Shown here piece after piece: positions 24,800 through 33,546 of a stretch of 64,000 nt of DNA. The notes under the pieces were generated by a model. That model had not been told where the DNA came from. It did no database searches and saw only the letters and a list, made by a program, of their open reading frames with translations. A program made the position numbers and the translations under genes. The first letter of the stretch is position 1, and each line of letters begins with the position of its first letter. Location: NCBI RefSeq assembly GCF_025562715.2, contig NZ_JAPFCC010000001.1, positions 4,764,501 to 4,828,500 on the forward strand, written 5' to 3'. The stretch comes from Endozoicomonas gorgoniicola (lineage in GTDB: Bacteria; Pseudomonadota; Gammaproteobacteria; Pseudomonadales; Endozoicomonadaceae).

Positions 24800-26134
24800 T
24801 TAGGGCAAGCAGGAGTTCTCAGCAAATTTATGCGACGCTGGCTGCCAGTTTATTATCGATCCGGAGTCGTTAATCTGGAAAAGCTCTTCTCCAGCCATGT
24901 CATTAAGAATTCGTGCAGAACGCCATGCTGCCAGGCTCAGTTGAGGTTCAGCAATGCCGTGGCTATGCAGACCGGCATTCACTGCGTAGATTTTTCGGTC
25001 TTCAGGTCCCTGCCACTGAATTTTGAAATTAGACGTCAATTGATAACGGTTACTTTCGTCTAATAGCAGAGCAGGCAACAATGGCTCCATACACTGCGGC
25101 AGTTTGTTCTCAAACCCTGTGCAGAGAATGACAATATCCGCCTGAATCCGTTCCTGCTGATCATGCAACGTATTATTTAGTATCAGTTCATAGCAGCCAT
25201 TCACGGATTGATTTAATCCTTCAAGAGTGCGGTCCGGTAACAGCCCCCAGACCGGTTGACGGGAATCAGACAGGTAAGTCCGGTCATAGAGTTCTCGATA
25301 GAGCTCAATCAGATAGGCGGGTGTGATTCCGTCACTGGCCAGTTTTTGTCGATTGACGATAGCCGGCTTTTTTGATGCAGATATCGAGTAGAAACTGTCA
25401 ACATATCCGGGCGTAAAAAACTGGTTGGTAAACGGTGTTTCATCCAGAGGCTCGAAATTTGGACGCCGGGAGATCCATTGGACGTCTGACAACTCTCCCC
25501 AGTGTCCCTGCAATGCATTTAGAAACACTTCAGCGCCTGTCTGGCCACCGCCCACCACTGCTAATTTTTTGCCAGTCAGGTCGGGTGAGCGGGCACTCAG
25601 CTTGCTGGCATGAAAGCAGTTTTTTCCCAGATGCTTTCTGGTGCATTCAGGCACATGAGGTACTTTCCCGGTACCCAGGCAAAGGTTACGTGCCCTGATG
25701 GTTTTATGATCTGAATGAAGGATAAAACAGTCGTCTGCAAAGCTGACTTCACGAATCTCTGAATTGAATTGCAGGGATGGAAGATGATGGGCCGTCCAGT
25801 CCATATAGTCGACAAATTCCTTACGACTGATGGCGTTTTTTTCCGTCGCCAGAAACTGATAGAAGCGGCCATGCTGAACCAGATAGGAAAGAAAGGACCA
25901 GGGGCTGGTGGGGTTGACTGGTGTCACCAAATCTTTGAGATAAGAGGTTTGCATATGGGCTCCGGGCAGCATGAGTCCCGGATGCCAGCTGAAAGAGGGC
26001 TTGCGATCAAAAAACTGAACGGTGTGGTCGGGCAGACCGTCAGCCAGAGCGGCGAGGCTCAGGTTAAAAGGGCCTATTCCAAGTCCGGCAAGGTCAAGCA
26101 CATTTTCCTGACTATTTTTTTGTATCAAATTCAT
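24800..26134 (-). CDS. iucD: L-lysine N6-monooxygenase (IucD-like)
   Basis: A 444-aa flavin-dependent N-hydroxylating monooxygenase. In aerobactin synthesis IucD hydroxylates the side-chain amine of L-lysine using FAD, NADPH and O2 (established). The FAD motif is GLGIGPFNLSLAAL near residue 17, followed by FSWHPGLMLPGAHMQTSYLKDLVTP-type family segments. The NADPH motif is AVVGGGQTGAEVF, and a late ATG-like motif is ILCTGF. Ornithine-specific relatives exist, but the gene order iucA-B-C-D and the neighbouring acetyltransferase favour lysine and aerobactin. It starts at ATG 26134, only 3 bases after the iucC stop. It is last in the operon. Confidence 0.9.
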   Translation of the reverse strand: MNLIQKNSQENVLDLAGLGIGPFNLSLAALADGLPDHTVQFFDRKPSFSWHPGLMLPGAHMQTSYLKDLVTPVNPTSPWSFLSYLVQHGRFYQFLATEKNAISRKEFVDYMDWTAHHLPSLQFNSEIREVSFADDCFILHSDHKTIRARNLCLGTGKVPHVPECTRKHLGKNCFHASKLSARSPDLTGKKLAVVGGGQTGAEVFLNALQGHWGELSDVQWISRRPNFEPLDETPFTNQFFTPGYVDSFYSISASKKPAIVNRQKLASDGITPAYLIELYRELYDRTYLSDSRQPVWGLLPDRTLEGLNQSVNGCYELILNNTLHDQQERIQADIVILCTGFENKLPQCMEPLLPALLLDESNRYQLTSNFKIQWQGPEDRKIYAVNAGLHSHGIAEPQLSLAAWRSARILNDMAGEELFQINDSGSIINWQPASHKFAENSCLP

Positions 26135-26137
26135 TTG

Positions 26138-27934
26138 TCATCCCTGAAGTGTTAAAGCCAATGGGTTAGCCAGGTTTGAACCCAGTTCCGGTAATGGTCG
26201 TTCAGTACTGTCACCGTACCCCAGACGAAACCGGACCCAGTTCAGGCAGATGCGAGCCATTTTCGTTTCAAACAGATCAAACAGTTTAAAACGGTCAGCC
26301 AGGCTGGGGTGGTCACTCATATAACTTTGTAGCTGTTGTCCGAGCAGCTGGTAGAACCGGTGCTCAGAAAATCCGGTTTCAGCCAGTACGTTTGATATGA
26401 AGCGCAGGACTGAGACAAAGTGCCCGGTCTGCAGGTCATGGATCAGGTGTTCAGGAGGCAGCCGGGTTGTCACGGTGCGAACCTCCTCTGGCAGTGAATC
26501 CAGCTCGGGGAAGTTCTGATTGATCAGGCGAAGATCACCCTGAAAATCTTTCAGTGCGACTTTTGCCGGCTGGTTATCTGCCAGTACAAGCGTTACATTC
26601 TGCCCATGGGCAACCAGCCCAACGCCGTATTGACACATGAGGTGATAAAGAGGGATCACCACAACATTGAACAGTTTGTTCAGCCACGCTTCTGTAGTGA
26701 GTCCTGAGCGATGGATGTACGCTTCAACTAATGATTGTCCGTCGCCGTCTTTCTGGAAAAGGGTCGATATCAACACCGGCTGTTCTTCCGGCGCTGTTTT
26801 ACTGTGTACGCTCTGACGCCAGATACACCCCAGCATCTCATGATACCGGTATGGGCCATCAGCGACCTGATCATAGAGTGGATGTGGATAGAATGCACCA
26901 GCCGGTTCTTCAAGGATAATTGTGCCCCGGGAGGCCAGCACTTCATCCTGAGCGGCTATCTCTGCCAGCCATTTTGAAAGCGCCGGACCTGCGGTGATAT
27001 AACGCCCCGGAATGCCCCGATAGCAAGATGTATTCAAGATAGAAAGTGGCAGCTTGATATTCAGCTGCTGCGGCCTGACCCGGTTAGAGAGCGTTCTCAA
27101 AGACTGCTGGGGAAGCATCGGGTCACCAAAACGTCCAAGATGGATAATATGCCCGGCAGCGATTTCACCAGCAAACAGGTTCACGATTTTGTTTAGCCAT
27201 TGCCAGGGGTGAACAGGCATCAAGAGGTAGTGGCTGCGGTCAATGTCTCTATCCTGACAAAGCTTCTGTAATCGCTCCTGTTCTGACTGACTCAAAGTGG
27301 CATCCAGCAAGTGCTGCTCATCAAGATCACCGGCAACCCTCAGGTGACATTTTTTTCGACTGAGCGCCAGCCACTCCAGCTGGATATCAGGCAGAAACTC
27401 CGTTGCAAAAGCTTCGAAATCGTTAAGACCCCACCCCATGCGCCCTTTGCTGACGGTGACTTTGGGATGACCGTCAAGTTGGGATTGCAGTTCATCGGCT
27501 GGCAGCTGAATCATGTCACAGGCAGTCATTGTACGATGGTTGTCTTGTAACCGGGATTCCGCCATCAGCGTGTTGCCCAGCTCTTCCAGAAAGTTACAGA
27601 GTGTGGCTGAGTCGAATCCCAGTTCCGTTCTGGCGTCGATAAAAAACTGGCTGACATCTGCCGTTTTTGCCGGTAATGGCGGGGTGCGGCTGACGGTTTT
27701 CGAGTCAATGAGCAATTGCCCCCAGATACTGCGGAAGGCTGAAAATTGGTAAGAAACACCACTGTCCAGATCCAGTCGGAATTGGCCTGATACGATTTCA
27801 GTGGGTTTAATGGCTTCTTCCCAGCTTAATTCGCTGAGTGTTTTAACCAGCAATTTCAGGTTTGCTTTCTGCCAGAGGTTGTCAGTTACCTGTTCCCGGC
27901 TAACTGGTTCATCAACAGGTGCCGGTTGATTCAT
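26138..27934 (-). CDS. iucC: NIS siderophore synthetase (IucC-like)
   Basis: A 598-aa IucA/IucC-family NRPS-independent siderophore synthetase. IucC adds the second N6-acetyl-N6-hydroxylysine to the citrate intermediate to complete aerobactin (established). Family features are the ATP-binding LMPVHPWQW, SKGRMGWGLNDFE near the N-terminal domain, LNTSCYRGIPGRYITAGPALSKWL, and the C-terminal ferric-reductase-like FhuF-type region with VGLVAHGQNVTLVL and LKDFQGDLRL. The frame opens at a TTG (27970) inside iucB. The ATG at 27934 overlaps the iucB stop as ATGA and is the likely coupled start. Assignment as IucC rather than IucA is by operon position. Confidence 0.88.
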   Translation of the reverse strand: MNQPAPVDEPVSREQVTDNLWQKANLKLLVKTLSELSWEEAIKPTEIVSGQFRLDLDSGVSYQFSAFRSIWGQLLIDSKTVSRTPPLPAKTADVSQFFIDARTELGFDSATLCNFLEELGNTLMAESRLQDNHRTMTACDMIQLPADELQSQLDGHPKVTVSKGRMGWGLNDFEAFATEFLPDIQLEWLALSRKKCHLRVAGDLDEQHLLDATLSQSEQERLQKLCQDRDIDRSHYLLMPVHPWQWLNKIVNLFAGEIAAGHIIHLGRFGDPMLPQQSLRTLSNRVRPQQLNIKLPLSILNTSCYRGIPGRYITAGPALSKWLAEIAAQDEVLASRGTIILEEPAGAFYPHPLYDQVADGPYRYHEMLGCIWRQSVHSKTAPEEQPVLISTLFQKDGDGQSLVEAYIHRSGLTTEAWLNKLFNVVVIPLYHLMCQYGVGLVAHGQNVTLVLADNQPAKVALKDFQGDLRLINQNFPELDSLPEEVRTVTTRLPPEHLIHDLQTGHFVSVLRFISNVLAETGFSEHRFYQLLGQQLQSYMSDHPSLADRFKLFDLFETKMARICLNWVRFRLGYGDSTERPLPELGSNLANPLALTLQG

Positions 27935-28950
27935 AACTGAATGTCCTGAAAAAAGGTTTTCCTGTGGCAATGCACCAGGGCAGCCCGTTTATGGGGAAAA
28001 TCAAACTCTTTGACAAACTCCCAGCCAGCGGGTTCCAGCAATTTCATTAACCGTTTATTGTCTGCCCTGGGTTCACCAACCAGTCTCATGGTGCGCGGAT
28101 CGTCAAGGAACAAAAAGTGGCTTATGGACCGGGTCCAGCTCAGGGAGAAACGCGGGCCGAGGAACTTTTTGTTACCGACCAGTAAGTGGAATCCGCGATC
28201 CCAGGGCTGGCAGTCGTAATAGGGAGCTAGACGATCTTCCATTGCCCAATAAAGCTCCATATACCCGAATGGCTCGCCATTAAAACAACCTATAAGCGGC
28301 CATGTTCGTGTATCAGCCAGTAGTGTCCTGATGTACTCCTGAAGTTCGTCCCTGCTTTTTGCCATTTCCCAGAACTTGTTTACCCGTGGCTGATTCATCC
28401 AGTTGTGGAACAGAGAGAGATCCTGCTCCGGATCAATACTCCTGAATGAAACGGTCACGTCGTTTTGATAATCGTAGCGTTCATAGACTGTGCCAGCGGG
28501 CTGCTTTTGCCTGACCGGATGCTCGGTTCCACTGTCGTTCCGGGTCCAGATTTCCGGTGCTGGCTGACTGTTTCCTTGCCAGTGCCAGAGGGTGCGATCC
28601 TGATAAAAACCCTGCCTGATACAGATTGGTGTATCTGGTTCTGACCCTTTTGAATGAACCAGTCCTTTGTTTTCTAATCGTTGGGTGAGTTCATCGTCGA
28701 TAGTAATGCTGAGTACTGCAGGGTTTTTGGCAAACAGGTAATCAAGTGCCGCAGCCAACAGGTGATTCGGCAGCTGGGCTGGAAGGTCAGAACGGTTTGC
28801 TGCCGACAGGCGTGGCATGTCATTACCACGGATCCTCAGCAGCAGTGAATGTTTATTGTCGTTTATAATCAGGGCATTAGAATCATACTGCCGTAGGGTA
28901 ATCGGTGTTGAAAGTGTCCCTGGCAGTTTGATGACTGAGGCTTCTTGCAT
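27931..28950 (-). CDS. iucB: N6-hydroxylysine O-acetyltransferase-type protein (IucB-like, GNAT)
   Basis: A 339-aa protein. Its C-terminal about 190 residues match the siderophore GNAT acetyltransferase family (DVTVSFRSIDPEQD, then FWEM, PFGYMELYWAMEDRLAPYYD, GFHLLVGNKKFLGPRF, EPRADNKRLMKLLEPAGW). IucB transfers acetyl from acetyl-CoA to N6-hydroxylysine (established). The N-terminal about 150 residues are a family-typical but poorly conserved region. It starts at ATG 28950 with AAGGAA upstream and ends in an ATGA overlap with iucC, which indicates translational coupling. Confidence 0.88.
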   Translation of the reverse strand: MQEASVIKLPGTLSTPITLRQYDSNALIINDNKHSLLLRIRGNDMPRLSAANRSDLPAQLPNHLLAAALDYLFAKNPAVLSITIDDELTQRLENKGLVHSKGSEPDTPICIRQGFYQDRTLWHWQGNSQPAPEIWTRNDSGTEHPVRQKQPAGTVYERYDYQNDVTVSFRSIDPEQDLSLFHNWMNQPRVNKFWEMAKSRDELQEYIRTLLADTRTWPLIGCFNGEPFGYMELYWAMEDRLAPYYDCQPWDRGFHLLVGNKKFLGPRFSLSWTRSISHFLFLDDPRTMRLVGEPRADNKRLMKLLEPAGWEFVKEFDFPHKRAALVHCHRKTFFQDIQL

Positions 28951-28981
28951 AGCTATTCCTTAACGGCTTCTTGTTATATTT

Positions 28982-30868
28982 CTATTCAGACTGTTGAAGT
29001 AACCCGAAGATTGGGTTTTCCATGGCGTGATAAATGTCCAGTGGATTGTCCAGAGTATTTTCATTCAGGTTATGAAACGAACAGAAGAAATTTCCTTTTG
29101 ACCAGAGCTCCCTGCTATCGAGCATGTAATCAAGACAGCTTGAATCTCGTCGGCCTTCTGCACGAAGCTGCTCAAGAAATGTTCTCAGTGTTTGTAAGAG
29201 GTGTTGTTCGCTAATGCTTCTGTCAGCCCCGAGGGCACTGATAAGCCCAAACGTTGAATTAATCAGCAGATAATAGGTGAAAAGTCGGTTGCCAGGCTCC
29301 TGTTCAACATGATGTTCAGCGCCATCGGCTGTGGCTGGAATGTCACTGGCAAGCAGTTGTCTCGCCAGATCACTGTAACCTGTACCCTGGCAATCCCTGA
29401 AAAAGGCTTTTTCAGGGTAGCCGGCAGGCATATGTATCAAAAGATTTTGCTGATGGGCACCAAACAGCAGACCAAAGTCAGACTGTGCAATGACCAGAGG
29501 CTTTATGACAATGTTCAGGTATTTCTCAAACCAGCGCTGGGCGATAGTTTCCACTGGGCAGTGACTGTCTTCAGCCAGCTTATGGATCAGCTGGATTATT
29601 CTGGAGGACTCTACAGGATGATCCTGTGTGAGGCTTGCCAGTAACTCCGTGCCTTTGTTGAGGCTTTGGCGAATGAAAGGGTTTTCTCGCAGTACTATCA
29701 TGGTTTCAGCCAGTGGCTGGCCGTCAGGGCCTTTAATCGCTGCATGGGCTGGCTCAGTGAGTATCTCAAAATCGGGAAATTGCTCCTGCAGTTGTCGGCC
29801 CACAGACGTGTGATACTTCACTTGATGGATTTCCTTGCCGCGAATCACTTCCTTTGGCAAAAGATGACGCAGAGAATTGGTTAAGCGCACGCTCAGGGAG
29901 TACTTCAGCATAAACCCGGCATGGGGAGCATAGAGTGAGCGTACCGATGATGTGGCATGCCAGCCTGTACCCAGCTCACCGTAGCTGACCATTCTGCCTG
30001 TCTGTATCAGTTGACGAATGTAGTCATTATTCAGCCATTGTCTTGCTTGCCATGGGTGTGCGGGTAACAGGGTGTGGTGAGCCGGAAGATCCTGAGGCAG
30101 CCAGCTTTCCAGTCGACGATCTTCATTGGCCAGCTGCAGAGTGAGTTCCCGGAAGGAGCACTCATGGACACTGTCGTCTTCCAGCAAGTCAGAGTCGATG
30201 GCAAACCAGCTGAGTTGAAAGTCTGATCCAAATTCAGGGATATAGTGCTGAGTTTTTTCTGTTGAAAACTGGTCTCGACTCTTGGGCGTTGGGTGAAAAG
30301 AATGGCCTGCAAATAGTGCCTGCTCTGATGTGCGGAAATTCATTGTTCCAGCAAAGAGGTCAGGCAGCTCACTGGCTCTTGCTGATAATGCCCGGGCTGT
30401 ATTATCGAGGCTGCGACTGACGCGCTGGAGAAATATCTGCTTTGTGTTGTCATGAGCCGACTTAAAAATACGTTCTTCACCGGACAACAATTCCACCATG
30501 TCAATAAATCCGATGGTTTTGGTATGACCCGATTTGTCCTCCTGCAACCAATAAGGGGACATAAACTGATGCCTTCCTGCCAGTGAGTAGTGTTGAAGAT
30601 TAATCAGAATTTTTTTGTTTTTGCTGCTAAGGGGGATGACAACCGTTGCAATCGCTTCACCTTCCTGTACGAACTCACTGTCAGGCGTTGTCAGCTCCCA
30701 GCCAGACCACTCCCTCAGCATGGCATTCAGGAAGCAGCCGACTGCGAGCTTCTCAGCCCATAAGCCTGCATCAAAGTTCATATCCGTTGAGTCTTGTCTG
30801 GCACTTTTTTCTTCCACTTCTATTCGTACCTTGTCGTATTGTTTGAGTTTTGTACTGAAAGGCCGCAT
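28982..30868 (-). CDS. iucA: NIS siderophore synthetase (IucA-like)
   Basis: A 628-aa IucA/IucC-family synthetase. IucA condenses N6-acetyl-N6-hydroxylysine with citrate (established). Motifs are FAGHSFHPTPKSRDQF (the conserved His-Pro-x-PKSR motif), LLPAHPWQARQWL, VRLTNSLRHLLPKEV and LLFGAHQQNLLIHM. ATG 30868 is the longest start, giving a protein longer than E. coli IucA (574 aa). A Fur-like site begins 2 bases upstream of it, so the transcript may start downstream and translation from a later codon (e.g. ATG 30781, MNFDAGLWAEKL) is possible. It is first gene of the leftward iucABCD operon, 31 bases before iucB. Confidence 0.87.
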   Translation of the reverse strand: MRPFSTKLKQYDKVRIEVEEKSARQDSTDMNFDAGLWAEKLAVGCFLNAMLREWSGWELTTPDSEFVQEGEAIATVVIPLSSKNKKILINLQHYSLAGRHQFMSPYWLQEDKSGHTKTIGFIDMVELLSGEERIFKSAHDNTKQIFLQRVSRSLDNTARALSARASELPDLFAGTMNFRTSEQALFAGHSFHPTPKSRDQFSTEKTQHYIPEFGSDFQLSWFAIDSDLLEDDSVHECSFRELTLQLANEDRRLESWLPQDLPAHHTLLPAHPWQARQWLNNDYIRQLIQTGRMVSYGELGTGWHATSSVRSLYAPHAGFMLKYSLSVRLTNSLRHLLPKEVIRGKEIHQVKYHTSVGRQLQEQFPDFEILTEPAHAAIKGPDGQPLAETMIVLRENPFIRQSLNKGTELLASLTQDHPVESSRIIQLIHKLAEDSHCPVETIAQRWFEKYLNIVIKPLVIAQSDFGLLFGAHQQNLLIHMPAGYPEKAFFRDCQGTGYSDLARQLLASDIPATADGAEHHVEQEPGNRLFTYYLLINSTFGLISALGADRSISEQHLLQTLRTFLEQLRAEGRRDSSCLDYMLDSRELWSKGNFFCSFHNLNENTLDNPLDIYHAMENPIFGLLQQSE

Positions 30869-30869
30869 A

Positions 30870-30888
30870 ATAAATGCGAATCATTGCT
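30870..30888. promoter_or_regulatory. Candidate Fur box at the iucA / MFS divergent promoter
   Basis: ATAAATGCGAATCATTGCT matches 11 of 19 positions of the E. coli Fur consensus, including AATG and AATCATT. It lies between the divergent iucA and MFS exporter genes, where iron repression would be expected. Confidence 0.5.
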
Positions 30889-31029
30889 ATTTGCAAGAAT
30901 AAAGTTACCTACGAATAAAGTGCTAAAAAACAAAAATGACTTTAATGGTTGCGACTCTGAAAGAAGGTTTTTTGGTACAGATCACTTCTTGCTTCGCTGA
31001 CGAGTCTGTCTCTGATTTACGGGAGTCGA

Positions 31030-32238
31030 ATGTTTCGCTATAGCTGTCTTTTTGGTGCTTGCCTGATGGGGATGGGGCAGGTAAGCCTGCTGATCTGTCT
31101 GCCAGTCTTTGTGAATGAAACCGGAATTGATTACGGTGTTTTTGCCGGGCTTGTCGCTCTGGGGACTGGCCTGTTTATTGTTGCTGCACCGGTCTGGGGA
31201 AAAATCAGTGATTATTCCGGACGCAAAGTCGTTATTACTGCGGGGCTGACTGGTTTTATTGTTAGTAACGGTCTGCTCGCACTCATGCTGATATCCGGCA
31301 GTTCTGCACAGGTGGCCATGTTGCTGCTGGTGTTATCAAGAGTTATTTATGGGCTGACCGTAGCGGGCTTCTACCCGGCGGTTCAGGCATGGATGGTTGA
31401 TCAGTCGACGGCATTAAACACTGTCAAAGACTTAAGCCGTGTCTCAGCAGCGATCAGCCTGGGAAGGCTGCTTGGCCCACTATTACCTCTTGCGCTTTTA
31501 CCTCTGGGGGCCGTGGTTCCGGTTATAGCGCTGTTTTTATTGGCGGTACTGGCACTGCTCATTACCTCGTTCTCTGGAAAGCCTGAGACAGATGGCGTAA
31601 GACAGTTGTCTTATGCATCCGAAGGCATGACCACCACTTTACTATTAAAACGAACCTGGCCGGTGTTGCTTATTGCTGGTTCGGTAACGACTGTCTTTGG
31701 TCTGTTGCAGTATTTAATAGCACCTGTGCTGCAACAGAAATTCCACTATTCGGCAGAAACGGCCTCAGAGACTTTGTCATTTTTAATGTTGACAGCCGCC
31801 TTTTCAATGCTGATTGCTCATATTACTCTCCCGCGCCTTATTCAGCACCGCTTACCTTTGGCTCTGGTGGCCGGTGGCTTGTTGTTGCTGGCAGGTACTC
31901 TGTGCCTGCTATCGGCTACAGACCTTATTGCCATGACTTCAGGTATTGCAATTTGTGCTGCCTCTGTCGCCTTGCTGACACCGGTTTACACAACGCTCGG
32001 CTGCCAGCTGGTGCCTGCTGACCAGCAGGGAGGACTGACTGGAATCCTGAGCATGATCCATACCGTGGGATATACCCTCGGAGCCCTGCTGGCCGGTGTT
32101 TCTGGGCTATTGGGTGGTCTGAACGTTATTTATCTATGCGGTGCCCTGATTGTCGTTCTGCTTTCGGGCATTGTGTATTTCATCAGAAACCGGCCTGCTG
32201 AAAACAGTCGGGAATTCACAATCGGAGTTGAGAGGTAG
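31030..32238 (+). CDS. MFS transporter, probable siderophore exporter
   Basis: A 402-aa major facilitator protein with about twelve membrane helices. The helix 2-3 loop motif appears as PVWGKISDYSGRKVVITAG, the classic MFS signature of drug/metabolite exporters. Placement divergent from iucABCD, and upstream of importer genes, points to export of the newly made siderophore across the inner membrane (inference; MFS exporters occupy this place in several aerobactin and vibrioferrin loci). It starts at ATG 31030 with GGGAG upstream. A candidate Fur box lies in the shared promoter region. It is followed 5 bases later by a small gene of unknown function. Confidence 0.82.
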   Translation: MFRYSCLFGACLMGMGQVSLLICLPVFVNETGIDYGVFAGLVALGTGLFIVAAPVWGKISDYSGRKVVITAGLTGFIVSNGLLALMLISGSSAQVAMLLLVLSRVIYGLTVAGFYPAVQAWMVDQSTALNTVKDLSRVSAAISLGRLLGPLLPLALLPLGAVVPVIALFLLAVLALLITSFSGKPETDGVRQLSYASEGMTTTLLLKRTWPVLLIAGSVTTVFGLLQYLIAPVLQQKFHYSAETASETLSFLMLTAAFSMLIAHITLPRLIQHRLPLALVAGGLLLLAGTLCLLSATDLIAMTSGIAICAASVALLTPVYTTLGCQLVPADQQGGLTGILSMIHTVGYTLGALLAGVSGLLGGLNVIYLCGALIVVLLSGIVYFIRNRPAENSREFTIGVER

Positions 32239-32243
32239 TTTGT

Positions 32244-32636
32244 ATGTCATCCATTCAAATGACTGGCTGGCCGATGGTCAGCGTCCGTTTCAAACGCCAT
32301 GCCAGTGATCAGGATGTTCAACAATGGCTTAATGAGCTCAGTGCTTATCTGGATAAACGACAACCTTTCAGTATGGTGATCGAAGCAAATCCTGAGAGCC
32401 GTTTTTCTCCGGAGGCTCGCAGAGATTTTGGCTTATGGTTCAAGGAAAACCGAGTGTTACTGGGCAGTTATTGCTGTGGGGTTGCCCGCGTTGTCAGCTC
32501 TGCCAGAGAGGGAGACCGGGTAGTGAGTGAGAACATGAAAAAAGCCATGCCGTTTCCCATGGTCGCCATGACGAGCAGTGATGAGGCCAGAAAGTGGGCG
32601 GAGAGCGTTCGTGATGAAAAGATGAGTATTATTTGA
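32244..32636 (+). CDS. Small unknown protein in siderophore locus, 130 aa
   Basis: I do not recognise a family. It is a soluble 130-aa protein without signal peptide, with segments such as WPMVSVRFKRHASDQDVQQW, FSMVIEANPESRFS and a conserved-looking ENMKKAMPFPMVAM. It starts at ATG 32244 after GAGAGG, 5 bases past the MFS exporter, so the two are cotranscribed. Association with siderophore export/regulation is suggested by position only. The alternating hydrophobic pattern of the first half (VSVRFK, FSMVIE) would suit an alpha/beta fold such as a STAS-like domain, which is a guess. Confidence 0.7.
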   Translation: MSSIQMTGWPMVSVRFKRHASDQDVQQWLNELSAYLDKRQPFSMVIEANPESRFSPEARRDFGLWFKENRVLLGSYCCGVARVVSSAREGDRVVSENMKKAMPFPMVAMTSSDEARKWAESVRDEKMSII

Positions 32637-32646
32637 CCGGCCAGAT

Positions 32647-32680
32647 AGTAATCAATATCATTCGCAAAAAATAATTATCA
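32647..32680. promoter_or_regulatory. Candidate Fur-box region upstream of the ABC importer
   Basis: AGTAATCAATATCATTCGC (32647-32665) matches 12 of 19 Fur-consensus positions including ATCATT. An adjacent AATAATTATC (32670-32679) matches 9 of 10 of the 3' half. The region lies just upstream of the ATPase gene at 32692 and may be a pair of overlapping Fur sites. Confidence 0.5.
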
Positions 32681-32691
32681 GAGTCAGTGTA

Positions 32692-33546
32692 ATGGAAGCG
32701 TCTTCATTCAGTTTGCAACAAGTGTCTTTTAATGTGGCTAAGCGCACCATACTGGCACCTGTTTCTCTGGAAATTCCATCAGGAAAAATCACTGCCATTC
32801 TTGGCCCCAATGGTTCAGGAAAGAGTACCCTGCTCAAGTTGTTATCCGGCTTAAGCCCTGTTTCGTCCGGAGACATTGAGCTACTTGGCAAGCCAATGGC
32901 GGAGTACAGCCGTAAAGGGCTGGCTAAGCTGCTGACCATGCTCCCCCAGCACTCTCCGGTTCCTCTGGGCATGAAAGTAGCTGATCTGGTGGCCTGTGGT
33001 CGTCATCCTTATGCAGGTCCTTTTGGGCGATTGCAAACGACAGACCGGCAGGCCATTCATGAAGCCCTGGTTCGTGTTGGCATGAGTGACGTTGCCGGTC
33101 ATGTGGTGGACCACCTGTCCGGAGGTGAGATGCAGCGGGTATGGCTTGCGATGGTTCTGGCACAGCAGACTGGCATCCTGTTGCTGGACGAACCGACTTC
33201 CTGGCTGGATATTTCACATCAGCAAAAACTGCTCGATACCATTCGTACCCTGAACCAGGAACAGAAGGTGACCGTTGTCTGGGTTCTGCATGACCTGAAT
33301 CAAGCTCTGCAATACAGTGACCACCTGGTATTGATGAAAGCGGGCAAACTGGTTCAGGATGGCCCTGCGCACACGGTATTAAACGAACAGACCATTTACG
33401 AAGTGTTTGACATTAAAACCCGCAAAGTCACTCTGGAGCCGGAAGGTCAGACGCTATTTATTCCTGGTGTTGCCAGCCTCGATGGTTCCAGTGGTGAGCA
33501 GTTTAAGAGTCCGGCCAATAAATCTCTGACAATGGAAGTCGCCTGA
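32692..33546 (+). CDS. Iron-siderophore ABC importer, ATP-binding protein (FhuC type)
   Basis: A 284-aa ABC ATPase of the FhuC/FecE/BtuD class that powers uptake of ferric siderophores across the inner membrane. It has Walker A GPNGSGKST, the Q-loop region MLPQHSPVPLGMKVADLVACGRHP (quoted only in part by role), signature LSGGEMQR, Walker B ILLLDEPTSWLD and switch His in VLHDLNQAL. A C-terminal extension of about 30 residues is seen. It starts at ATG 32692 with a weak ribosome site. It is followed directly (0 bases) by the binding-protein gene and then the permease, the usual fhuCDB order. Confidence 0.92.
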   Translation: MEASSFSLQQVSFNVAKRTILAPVSLEIPSGKITAILGPNGSGKSTLLKLLSGLSPVSSGDIELLGKPMAEYSRKGLAKLLTMLPQHSPVPLGMKVADLVACGRHPYAGPFGRLQTTDRQAIHEALVRVGMSDVAGHVVDHLSGGEMQRVWLAMVLAQQTGILLLDEPTSWLDISHQQKLLDTIRTLNQEQKVTVVWVLHDLNQALQYSDHLVLMKAGKLVQDGPAHTVLNEQTIYEVFDIKTRKVTLEPEGQTLFIPGVASLDGSSGEQFKSPANKSLTMEVA

